A stretch of 10,977 bases of DNA from Clostridia bacterium (GTDB lineage: Bacteria; Bacillota; Clostridia; Oscillospirales; CAG-272). Location: NCBI GenBank assembly GCA_900769475.1, contig CAAGGQ010000045.1, positions 1 through 10,977 of the forward strand, given 5' to 3'. This document shows positions 1 to 7,600 of this stretch, one piece after another; positions within the stretch are counted from its first letter, which is position 1, and every line of letters starts with the position of its first letter. The position numbers were made by a program, and so were the translations under genes. A model generated the notes under the pieces. The model did no database searches, was not told the origin of the DNA, and saw nothing but the letters and a program-made list of their open reading frames with translations.

Positions 1-20
1 ATTCGATGAGGATTCCCGAA

Positions 21-3000
21 TTATTCGTAGAGCTTGCCCATCTTGAGCAGTCTCTCGTACTTGGCCTTTGCGTTGGCGTCTGCCTTTGCGAAGAGCTCTG
101 CAGCTCTTTCGGGGAAGGACTGAGCCAGACGAGCGTAACGAGCCTCGGACTTGATGAACTCAACGTAATCCGCGGTGGGAGCCTTGGAGTCGATGGTCAA
201 CTTATTGCTCTCGAGAGTGGGATTATAACGGAACATCTGCCAGTAGCCTGCTTCAACTGCCTTCTTCATTTCGAGCTGGCAGTTCTGCATGGTGCCCTTA
301 ATACCGTGCATTTCGCAAGGAGCGTAACCAATGATCAGAGAAGGACCGTTGTAGGATTCCGCTTCCTTGAGAGCCTTGAGCAGCTGGTTCATATCAGCGC
401 CCATAGCAACCTGTGCTACGTATACGTAACCGTAGGACATAGCGATCTCAGCAAGGTTCTTCTTGCCGATGGCCTTACCTGCAGCAGCGAACTGAGCAAC
501 CTGGCCTACCTGAGAAGCCTTGGATGCCTGTCCACCGGTGTTGGAGTAAACCTCGGTATCGAATACGAATACGTTAACGTCTTCGCCGGAAGCCAGAACG
601 TGGTCCAGACCGCCAAAGCCGATGTCGTATGCCCATCCGTCACCACCGAAGATCCATACGGACTTCTTAGCGAGGTATTCCTTCTCAGCCAGGATCGCGG
701 GAGCTACGGGACAGCCTGCAGCAGCAGCCTTCTCCAGCTCAACGATCAGAGCCTTGGTAGCGTCTGCGTTCTTCTCGCCGTCTTCTGCGGTTGCAAAGTA
801 AGCGTCAGCGGCAGCCTTGAACTCAGCGGAAGCCTTGTCGGAAGCAGCCATTTCCTTTACCTTGCCCATCAGGCGCTCGCGAATGGTCTTCTGACCAAGG
901 GCGATACCCATACCGTGCTCAGCGTTATCCTCGAACAGGGAGTTGCCCCATGCGGGACCGAAGCCGGTTTCCTTGTTTACGGTGTAAGGAGTTGCGGGAG
1001 CAGAGCCACCCCAAATGGAGGAGCATCCGGTAGCGTTGGAGATGTACATTCTCTCACCGAACAGCTGGGTTACCAGACGAGCGTAAGAGGTTTCTGCACA
1101 ACCTGCGCAAGAGCCGGAGAATTCCAGCAGGGGCTGCTTGAACTGGCTGCCCTTAATGGTTGCGTTGATGAGTTCCTTCTTCTCGGAAACGTTAGCAACG
1201 GCGTAGTCCCAAGGAGCCTGCTGATCGCCCTGGGTAGAAGCCAGAACCATCTCGATTGCGGTGCCCATCTTGGGATTGTTGTTCACGGGACATGCCTTTA
1301 CGCAGAGGGTACAACCCATGCAGTCTGCGGGAGAGATGGCCATGGTGAACTTGTAGTTGGTCTTGATTACGGGCTTTGCAGTGAACTTGGTTGCTGCAGG
1401 AGCGTTAGCAGCCTCCTCTTCGGTCATAGCGAAGGGACGGATGCACGCGTGAGGACATACGAATGCGCAGCTGTTACACTGGATACAAGCCTCGGGGTTC
1501 CAGGTGGGAACGTAAACGGCAACGCCGCGCTTCTCGGAAATGGTAGAGCCCTGAGGGAAGGTACCGTCCACGTAATCGCTGAACGCGGAAACGGGAAGGC
1601 TGTCGCCTGCCATTGCGTTAGTGGGGTTCACCACGGTGTTTACGAACTTCTCCAGGTCTGCTCTCTTGCTGGTAAATGCAGCCTTGGGAGCATCGGGAGT
1701 GCAGGTCTTCCATGCCTCGGGAACCTTTACTTCCACGTAAGCGTCAGCACCGGCGTCGATAGCGGCGTAGTTGAGGTCAACAATGGCCTGGCCCTTCTTG
1801 ATGTAGGACTTGTAAGCAGCCTTCTTCATGTAGTCGATGGCCTCATCCTTGGGAAGAATGTTTGCCAGAGCGAAGAATGCGGACTGAAGAACGGTGTTCT
1901 TAACCTTTGCGTTACCGATCTGCTTGGTAGCAATGGTGGTAGCGTCGATGGTGATGAACTTGATGTTGTTGTTGGCAATGTAAGCCTTTACCTGGCCGGG
2001 CAGATGCTCGTCCAGCTCCTCAGCAGACCAAGCGCAGTCCAGCAGGAAGGTACCGCCGGGCTTCACGTCGGAGATCATGTCGTACTTCTTGAGGTACGCG
2101 GAGTTGTGGCAGGCTACAAAGTTTGCCTTGTTAATGTAGTAGGAAGACTTGATGGGGCTATCACCAAAGCGCAGGTGGGAAATGGTGATACCGGAGGTCT
2201 TCTTGGAGTCATACTGGAAGTATGCCTGAATGTACTTATCGGTATGGTCACCGATGATCTTGATGGAGTTCTTGTTTGCACCAACGGTACCGTCGCCGCC
2301 CAGACCCCAGAACTTGCAGGAGATGGTATCAGCGGATGCGGTATCGGGAGCAACGGTCTCCTCCAGGGAGTGACCGGTTACGTCGTCTACGATACCAATG
2401 GTAAAGTTGTTCTTGGGCTCGTCCTTAGCCAGGTTTGCATATACAGCAAAGATGGAGGAAGGAGGAGTATCCTTGGAGCCCAGACCGTAGCGACCGCCAA
2501 CGATCTTTGCATCAACCTTGCCTGCCAAAGCAGTAACAACGTCCAGATACAGGGGCTCGCCCAGAGCGCCGGGTTCCTTGGTTCTGTCCAGAACAGCGAT
2601 CTTCTTTGCGGTTGCGGGAATGGCCTCAGCCAGCTTCTCGGCAACGAAGGGTCTGTACAGACGAACCTTGATCAAACCTACCTTCTCGCCTGCGGCCAGC
2701 ATGTAGTCGATCACTTCCTCGGCAACGTCGCAAACAGAGCCCATAGCAATGATCACTCTGTCGGCATCGGGAGCGCCGTAGTAGTTAAAGAGCTTGTAGT
2801 TGGTGCCGATCTTGGCATTTACCTTATCCATGTACTCCTCAACGATGGCGGGAAGAGCCTCGTAGTAGGGGTTGCATGCTTCTCTGTGCTGGAAGAAGAT
2901 ATCGCCGTTCTCTGCGGAGCCGCGGAGTACGGGGTGCTCAGGGTTCAGAGCGCGAGCGCGGAAGCCGGCAATGGCGTCCTTATCAACCATTTCTTCCAGA

Positions 3001-3596
3001 TCCTTGTAGTCCCAAGCCTCGATCTTCTGAACCTCGTGGGAGGTACGGAAGCCGTCGAAGAAGTTCAGGAAAGGAACGCGGCTCTTAATGGTAGCCAGGT
3101 GAGCAACGGCACCCAGGTCCATGATCTCCTGCTGGTTGGTCTCAGCCATCATAGCAAAGCCGGTCTGACGGCAAGCGTAAACGTCGGAGTGGTCACCAAA
3201 AATGTTCAGAGCGTGGGAAGCTACGCAACGAGCGGATACGTGGATCACGCAAGGAAGCAGCTCACCGGCGATCTTGTACATGTTGGGGATCATCAGGAGA
3301 AGTCCCTGAGATGCGGTGTAGGTAGTGGTGAGAGCGCCGGCAGCCAGAGAGCCGTGAACGGCACCTGCGGCACCTGCCTCGGACTGCATCTCCATCACCT
3401 TAACGGTGTCGCCGAAGATGTTTCTTGCGGGTTCGCCGAAGATGTTCTTATCGGTAGCAGCCCAAGTGTCGGTCACTTCTGCCATGGGAGAGGAAGGAGT
3501 GATCGGGTAGATGGCAGCAACCTCGGTGAACGCGTAGGATACGTGCGCCGCGGCGGTGTTACCATCCATGGAAAGCTTTTTTCTTTCAATAGCCAT
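21..3596 (-). CDS. nifJ: Pyruvate:ferredoxin (flavodoxin) oxidoreductase, single-chain
   Basis: This cytoplasmic enzyme oxidises pyruvate with CoA to acetyl-CoA and CO2 and passes electrons to ferredoxin, using thiamine diphosphate (TPP) and three [4Fe-4S] clusters. The 1191-residue product covers the whole family architecture. An N-terminal TPP pyrimidine domain carries YPITPSS (30-36) and MQSEAGAAGAVHG (70-82). A transketolase-C-like domain lies near 278-390, and the gamma/EKR region with GLGGDGTVGANK is at 431-442. A double ferredoxin domain has C704/707/710/714 and C759/762/765/769. The C-terminal TPP domain carries GDGWAYDIG (985-993) and TEVYSNTGGQ (1014-1023). C830, C833, C858 and C1094 correspond to the proximal-cluster ligands of the Desulfovibrio africanus enzyme, and its long C-terminal extension is absent here. 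The ATG at 3596 is chosen because AGGAGG (3608-3613) lies 11 nt upstream and the family N-terminus starts here. A TTG 23 codons further up lies within the promoter. Nothing is broken. The gene appears monocistronic, and only 20 bases follow its stop in the window. Confidence 0.99.
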   Translation of the reverse strand: MAIERKKLSMDGNTAAAHVSYAFTEVAAIYPITPSSPMAEVTDTWAATDKNIFGEPARNIFGDTVKVMEMQSEAGAAGAVHGSLAAGALTTTYTASQGLLLMIPNMYKIAGELLPCVIHVSARCVASHALNIFGDHSDVYACRQTGFAMMAETNQQEIMDLGAVAHLATIKSRVPFLNFFDGFRTSHEVQKIEAWDYKDLEEMVDKDAIAGFRARALNPEHPVLRGSAENGDIFFQHREACNPYYEALPAIVEEYMDKVNAKIGTNYKLFNYYGAPDADRVIIAMGSVCDVAEEVIDYMLAAGEKVGLIKVRLYRPFVAEKLAEAIPATAKKIAVLDRTKEPGALGEPLYLDVVTALAGKVDAKIVGGRYGLGSKDTPPSSIFAVYANLAKDEPKNNFTIGIVDDVTGHSLEETVAPDTASADTISCKFWGLGGDGTVGANKNSIKIIGDHTDKYIQAYFQYDSKKTSGITISHLRFGDSPIKSSYYINKANFVACHNSAYLKKYDMISDVKPGGTFLLDCAWSAEELDEHLPGQVKAYIANNNIKFITIDATTIATKQIGNAKVKNTVLQSAFFALANILPKDEAIDYMKKAAYKSYIKKGQAIVDLNYAAIDAGADAYVEVKVPEAWKTCTPDAPKAAFTSKRADLEKFVNTVVNPTNAMAGDSLPVSAFSDYVDGTFPQGSTISEKRGVAVYVPTWNPEACIQCNSCAFVCPHACIRPFAMTEEEAANAPAATKFTAKPVIKTNYKFTMAISPADCMGCTLCVKACPVNNNPKMGTAIEMVLASTQGDQQAPWDYAVANVSEKKELINATIKGSQFKQPLLEFSGSCAGCAETSYARLVTQLFGERMYISNATGCSSIWGGSAPATPYTVNKETGFGPAWGNSLFEDNAEHGMGIALGQKTIRERLMGKVKEMAASDKASAEFKAAADAYFATAEDGEKNADATKALIVELEKAAAAGCPVAPAILAEKEYLAKKSVWIFGGDGWAYDIGFGGLDHVLASGEDVNVFVFDTEVYSNTGGQASKASQVGQVAQFAAAGKAIGKKNLAEIAMSYGYVYVAQVAMGADMNQLLKALKEAESYNGPSLIIGYAPCEMHGIKGTMQNCQLEMKKAVEAGYWQMFRYNPTLESNKLTIDSKAPTADYVEFIKSEARYARLAQSFPERAAELFAKADANAKAKYERLLKMGKLYE

Positions 3597-3643
3597 GAGT
3601 AAATGAACCTCCTGTTTTTTAGTTAAATTTCTAACCAACTTAT

Positions 3644-3672
3644 ATGATAGCATATTTTCAAACAAAAGTAAA
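3644..3672 (-). promoter_or_regulatory. Predicted sigma-A promoter of nifJ (extended -10)
   Basis: Read on the minus strand, a -35 box TTTACT (3667-3672) is separated by exactly 17 nt from a -10 box TATCAT (3644-3649), which is preceded by TGC, an extended -10. Transcription would start near 3637, giving a leader of about 40 nt before the ATG that contains the AGGAGG ribosome binding site. The -35 matches consensus at only four positions, so the extended -10 probably compensates. I see no recognisable Rex, FNR or PerR operator next to it. Confidence 0.8.
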
Positions 3673-3850
3673 GAGATTTTTGAAAAAAAGAAAAGTTAAT
3701 TTCTCATTTTTATAGCAATCTCTCCCTCTTTTTCGAGAAAATCCTCCCTTCTTCACCCCAATTCCTCATTTCTCTCCCCGGCGCTCGCCAAGAAACGCCC
3801 TGCGGCATACCCTAATAGCAGAGGGATCGCTCCCGCGGAAGAAAATTCCT

Positions 3851-3886
3851 GGCGGTAAACTTTGGGCCAACCGATTAAACACCGCC
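3851..3886. repeat. Inverted repeat upstream of mazF
   Basis: The arms GGCGGT (3851-3856) and ACCGCC (3881-3886) are perfect inverted complements 24 nt apart. Near their centre sits the smaller dyad TTGGGCCAA (3862-3870). The pentamer TAAAC also recurs directly at 3856-3860 and 3876-3880, a 20-bp spacing that equals about two helical turns. It lies 68 bases before the mazF start, so an operator is possible. No repressor is identified and such short arms can arise by chance. Confidence 0.35.
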
Positions 3887-3937
3887 TATGAGCGGGAAGA
3901 ATAGCATCAGCCGCCCCGCCCGCGGCACCTCAAAAAG

Positions 3938-3954
3938 AAAGGATACCAAGGAGC
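3938..3954 (+). promoter_or_regulatory. Atypical ribosome binding region of mazF
   Basis: Two candidate Shine-Dalgarno sequences precede the ATG. AAAGGA (3938-3943) is 11 nt upstream, the same spacing seen for nifJ and dapA in this window. AAGGAG (3948-3953) is the better match to 16S rRNA but leaves one base before the ATG, too close for normal initiation. The first is probably used. The second might compete for ribosomes and lower toxin translation, but that is speculation. Confidence 0.45.
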
Positions 3955-4479
3955 ATGAGCATCCGCAGAGGAGATATTTATTACGCCGATCTGAGTCCCG
4001 TGGTGGGCTCGGAGCAGGGGGGATTGCGCCCCGTTCTTATCATTCAAAACGACATTGGAAACCGATACAGCCCCACGGTGATCGCCGCCGCTATTACTTC
4101 CCGCATGAGCAAGGCTCGCCTGCCCACCCACATCGATATCTACGCCGAGCGCGTTGGATTGCAAAAGGACTCGGTGATCCTTTTGGAGCAGATCCGCACC
4201 CTGGACAAACGCCGCCTGAAGGAGAAGATGGGGCACCTGGACGACGCGGTAATGGACACCGTGAACACCGCCATTGCCATCAGCTTTGGCCTGGGCTCTC
4301 CCCAGGAGGACGCCGAGGCGCGGGCACGAATGCAACGGGCCCAGCGCGCCTACGCCACCACGCCTGCCCCGGCGGCCATCACGCCCCTACCATCGGCGGC
4401 CGCCTCGGTGGCCGAATCCGCCGCTCCCTCCACGGCCACGGCGCTTTCTGCCCTCGATCCTCCCACCAAGACCGAGTGA
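3955..4479 (+). CDS. mazF: MazF/PemK-family mRNA interferase (NdoA/EndoA type) with C-terminal tail
   Basis: This is a sequence-specific endoribonuclease toxin of type II toxin-antitoxin systems, acting as a cytoplasmic dimer on mRNA. Residues 1-115 match the full-length Bacillus subtilis NdoA fold closely: RGDIYYADLSPVVGSEQGG (5-23), then RPVLIIQNDIGNRYSPT and LPTHI, DSVILLEQIRT and HLDD. R25 and T48 coincide with the catalytic residues known from the Bacillus enzyme, so it should be active. The family normally ends near residue 116. This protein continues for 59 more residues (116-174) that are low in complexity, with about 18 Ala and 8 Pro plus Ser/Thr, and probably disordered. The tail seems genuine because the stop lies two bases before a strong terminator. 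The start is fixed by the conserved N-terminus. In Bacillus the antitoxin gene lies directly upstream of the toxin gene; here that position holds the divergent nifJ and no antitoxin is visible. Cleavage at UACAU, as for the Bacillus enzyme, is plausible but inferred. Confidence 0.95.
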   Translation: MSIRRGDIYYADLSPVVGSEQGGLRPVLIIQNDIGNRYSPTVIAAAITSRMSKARLPTHIDIYAERVGLQKDSVILLEQIRTLDKRRLKEKMGHLDDAVMDTVNTAIAISFGLGSPQEDAEARARMQRAQRAYATTPAPAAITPLPSAAASVAESAAPSTATALSALDPPTKTE

Positions 4480-4481
4480 AA

Positions 4482-4540
4482 AGCACCACGCCTTTTGCGT
4501 CTGCACAAAAGCAGATAGCGAAGGCGTGGTGTTCTTTTTT
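4482..4540 (+). terminator. Intrinsic terminator of mazF
   Basis: CACCACGCCTT (4484-4494) pairs perfectly with AAGGCGTGGTG (4521-4531). G4483-T4532 and A4482-T4533 extend the stem to 13 bp. Inside, TCTGC (4500-4504) and GCAGA (4511-4515) form a second helix around an ACAAAA loop. Six T residues follow at 4535-4540. It begins two bases after the mazF stop and insulates mazF from the next gene. Confidence 0.94.
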
Positions 4541-4585
4541 CTTCAGGGGGACGCAAAAAAACATCCGAAAAGAGTCCAAAAAAAC

Positions 4586-4614
4586 TTGCAAAAAATTCCA
4601 TCCCATGGTATACT
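4586..4614 (+). promoter_or_regulatory. Predicted sigma-A promoter of the EEP lipoprotein gene
   Basis: TTGCAA (4586-4591) and TATACT (4609-4614) are 17 nt apart, and the -10 is preceded by TGG, an extended -10. Transcription should start near 4621, leaving a leader of about 43 nt. The A-rich stretch at 4552-4586 (several A6-A7 runs) just upstream could act as an UP element. Confidence 0.87.
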
Positions 4615-4622
4615 GTTCTTAA

Positions 4623-4635
4623 GCGATTCCATCGC
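4623..4635 (+). repeat. Short perfect hairpin at the start of the lipoprotein mRNA
   Basis: GCGAT (4623-4627) and ATCGC (4631-4635) form a perfect 5-bp inverted repeat around TCC. It lies within a few bases of the predicted transcription start, so it could be a 5'-end mRNA stabilising hairpin or a small operator. Neither role can be decided from sequence. Confidence 0.4.
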
Positions 4636-4663
4636 TCCATTTTCTATTTCAAGGAGAACCGCC

Positions 4664-7600
4664 ATGAAGAACCGCACCCGTTTGCTCTCCGTCCTTCTGC
4701 TCTGCGTTCTGCTCCTCCCCACCCTCGCCGCCTGTGCCTCCGTGGGCACCATGGTGCAGGGAATGCCGGATCTGAACGCCTACGCGCAAGACGGAAGCCT
4801 GCAAGACCTCTCCGCCAATGCAAGCAAGACCGACATCCGCGTAATGAGCTTTAACATTCGCGGAACCCTAACCTCCGATGCTGTGAAGCGCGCCCGCCGT
4901 ACCGGATCGCTGATCCAGGAGATCCTCTCCCACCGTCCCGCTCTGCTGGGCCTGCAAGAGGACACTACCACCTGGCACTCGAATTACCTGAAGCCTGCTC
5001 TGAGCGCGGAAAACTACAAGAGCCTGCTCTCGAGCTCGGTGTACGCCAGCGGTGAGAACTGCGCCATCTATTACGATCCCGCCGTGGTGGGCGAGCCCCT
5101 GGAATCGGGCTCCCGTTATCTGACCTGGACGGGCACGCGGTATGCCAACGCCCTGCGCTTCTCCGACGTCACCGCGGCCGAGCGCGAAGCGCTGAACATC
5201 CATTCCGAGGAAGCCATGCGCACCAATCACACCATCTATTACTACAAGCCCGGTGACGATACCCGCTACTCGGAAAAGGATACCGTTCTGGACGTTCGCC
5301 TCATGACCTACGGCGTGTTCCGCGTGGACGGACAGGTTTTCCTCTATGTCAACACCCATCTGCAGCACCGCAGTCAGACCGGTAACATTGCTACCTACGT
5401 TCCCGAATTTCTGCAGCTACGGGAAAAGGAACGCATGGCCGAGTGGAACATTCTCCAATCCTACGTGGCCGAGATCCGGGGAAGATACGGCGACATCCCC
5501 GTGGTGATCACCGGTGATATGAATGACGTTCCCGGAAGCGCCTCCTATCTCCACTTTGTGGGTGCCAAGGAGAGTGATTCTCCCCATCCTTATGAAAACG
5601 CCTCCTATGTGGCTCAGATCCGTCGCGGTCCCGACGGCACCTGGAACGCCGCCTACAGCAAGTCCGGAGGCGATGATCCCGAGCTTTTGAAAAGCATCAG
5701 CATCACCACCGACCGCACCTCCACCTCTACCCTGGACTACTGCTTCCTCTCCCCCAACCAATGGACAGTCAAGCAGTATCAAGTGGGTGATGGGCGAGCC
5801 CTGTATACCGAGACCGCAAACGGCACGACTACCACCGGCTATGTGTATACCTCCGACCATCGCTCCATCATCATCGATCTCCGTCTGGGTGCCGCGAGCA
5901 CTCCCATGACCCTGCAGATGCCGGGCAAGGAGACCGCTCCCATCTCTATCTACAGCGGCAAAGCCGATACCTCCTGGTACGATCCCAACGCTCCCAAGAC
6001 CGAATACATCCTCACCACCGCCGATCAACTCATGGGCTTTATCAACCTTCGTCAATCCGCCGGCGGGGCGCTCACCTTTGAGGGCGTGACCATTCGTCTG
6101 GGCGCCAACATGGTGTTCAACGAGCTGAAGGACGGCGTAACTACCTTTACCGGTCCCGAGGACTGGAAGACCGAGCATCCCTTTACCCAGCTCAACTCCG
6201 GCTACCTGTTCAAGGGCATCTTTGACGGCCAGGGACATTACGTCTCGGGACTGTACATGCCCTGCGGCTCGGGAATCAAGGGCATGCTGGGAGGACTGGG
6301 CGGCAACGCCGCGGTACGCAACTTTGCCCTGGTGAACAGCTATATCCGCACGCCCAACGTCACGGATAAGAACTCCATCGGCTCCATTGCCGCCAAGGTG
6401 GTAAACGACGCCAACGTCACCTTCTACAACCTCTATTCGGATTGTATTCTCCAAGAGGGCACCGCGCTCTTTACCGTGTGCGGAGGTCTGCTGGGCACCG
6501 TTACGGGAGCCAACTGCCACGTGACCATGGATCACTGCACCTTTGCCGGCGCTATTCGGGTGTCGGGCACCAAGGTGGGAGGTCTTTTGGGTCAGTTCAA
6601 CGCCGCCTCCTCCACCCTCACTCTGACCAACTGCGCAAGCACGGCCATTCTTGAGGGCGGTGACTACACGGGCGGCTTGGTGGGCTACGTTTGCGCCGCT
6701 GATCTGACCGCCACCAACTGCGCATACCTGGGCGACATGACGGCTCTGCGCATGTCGGGAGGTCTGTTCGGTGCCATCGTCAGCACTCCTGTATTCGCCA
6801 TTGCAGATTGCGCCGTGAACGCCGACCTGGACTTCTCGGGCATTGGTGAGGGCGGCACCGAGGCCGATCCCATCCGTGTTCCTGAGGGTTGCCAGGTGGG
6901 TGGCCTCATTGGTAAGACCTACGCCATCACCGACATTGGTTACATTTCGGGCTGTACGGTTGCCGGAACCATGAAGGGAACCCGCACCATTGCCACCGCC
7001 TTCCCCGACGACACCGCCACCGAGGAGCAGGAAACCAACGAATACGCCTCGGGCGCCATCCTTGGCTTCCACGCCCTGTACAGCGACAACATAAAGCTGA
7101 CCAATTCCGTAAAATCCTATCTGCGCTTTGATACCATCCTGGTTTCCATGACCATGATCGACACCCAGAGCTATCTGGGCGGCACCCGCAACTCCCCCAT
7201 CAACAGCACCTACTCCAAGATCTCCTTTAATAACATTCTGTACGATGCCGATAAGTTCGATCCCTCTGCCATGACCCTTTGGGGCACCCGCACCGATAAG
7301 GACCGCACCCTGGATAACAGCGGCGAGAAGAACGATCAGATCAACAACATCAAGGGCTTCACCACCGCCGCCCTGATGACCCCGACGGACAAAAACGAGA
7401 AAATTACCACCGCAGGGGATCCCGTGAACTACTTCCCCTGGACGGCCACCTTCTACAACTGGTCCCGCGTAGACGGTGCCATGATGGTGCGCACCGCCGC
7501 TCTGAAGAAGTGCATCGATGCCACTCTTGCCAAGGAGAATCTGCGCGTGGTGGGATACCAGAGCAAGATCAACGATCAGAATCCGGCCCTTTCGGACTAC

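Larger units (their letters stand above)
3597..3954. other. Divergent intergenic region between nifJ and mazF
   Basis: These 358 bases separate two divergent genes. The left third holds the nifJ leader and promoter and is AT-rich. Positions 3721-3779 form a pyrimidine-rich strand (48 of 59 bases). From about 3780 the composition becomes GC-rich, with a small GGGA/TCCC hairpin (3823-3834) and a longer dyad at 3851-3886. I find no convincing -35/-10 pair for mazF, no RNA gene, and no open frame resembling a MazE, CopG or AbrB antitoxin on either strand. Confidence 0.7.

Noticed and set aside
6..3602. 1198-codon open frame on the plus strand across nifJ
   Set aside because: It is in exact codon register with nifJ and open only because nifJ avoids TTA, CTA and TCA. 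The product has no recognisable domain and no plausible ribosome binding site.
3597..3665. N-terminal extension of nifJ from a TTG at 3665
   Set aside because: The added 23 residues do not match the family, cover the predicted promoter, and ignore the AGGAGG placed before the ATG at 3596.
3710..3769. 19-residue frame on the minus strand upstream of nifJ, considered as a leader peptide or antitoxin
   Set aside because: It is too short for an antitoxin, lies upstream of the nifJ promoter, has no good ribosome binding site and resembles nothing known.
3780..3900. Possible small RNA or T-box-like leader before mazF
   Set aside because: Only weak hairpins form, no T-box or other known riboswitch core is present, and there is no terminator between here and mazF.
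3888..4622. 244-codon plus-strand frame overlapping mazF
   Set aside because: It is an out-of-frame reading of mazF, rich in Arg, His and Pro, and runs through the mazF terminator.
4274..4663. 130-residue upstream extension of the EEP lipoprotein frame
   Set aside because: It crosses the mazF coding end, a terminator and the promoter. The ATG at 4664 has a good ribosome binding site and begins a proper signal peptide.
5417..7072. 551-codon minus-strand frame inside the lipoprotein gene
   Set aside because: It is an in-register shadow caused by codon choice, Gly/Val/His-rich with no domain, and contradicted by the clear EEP and GLUG motifs on the other strand.
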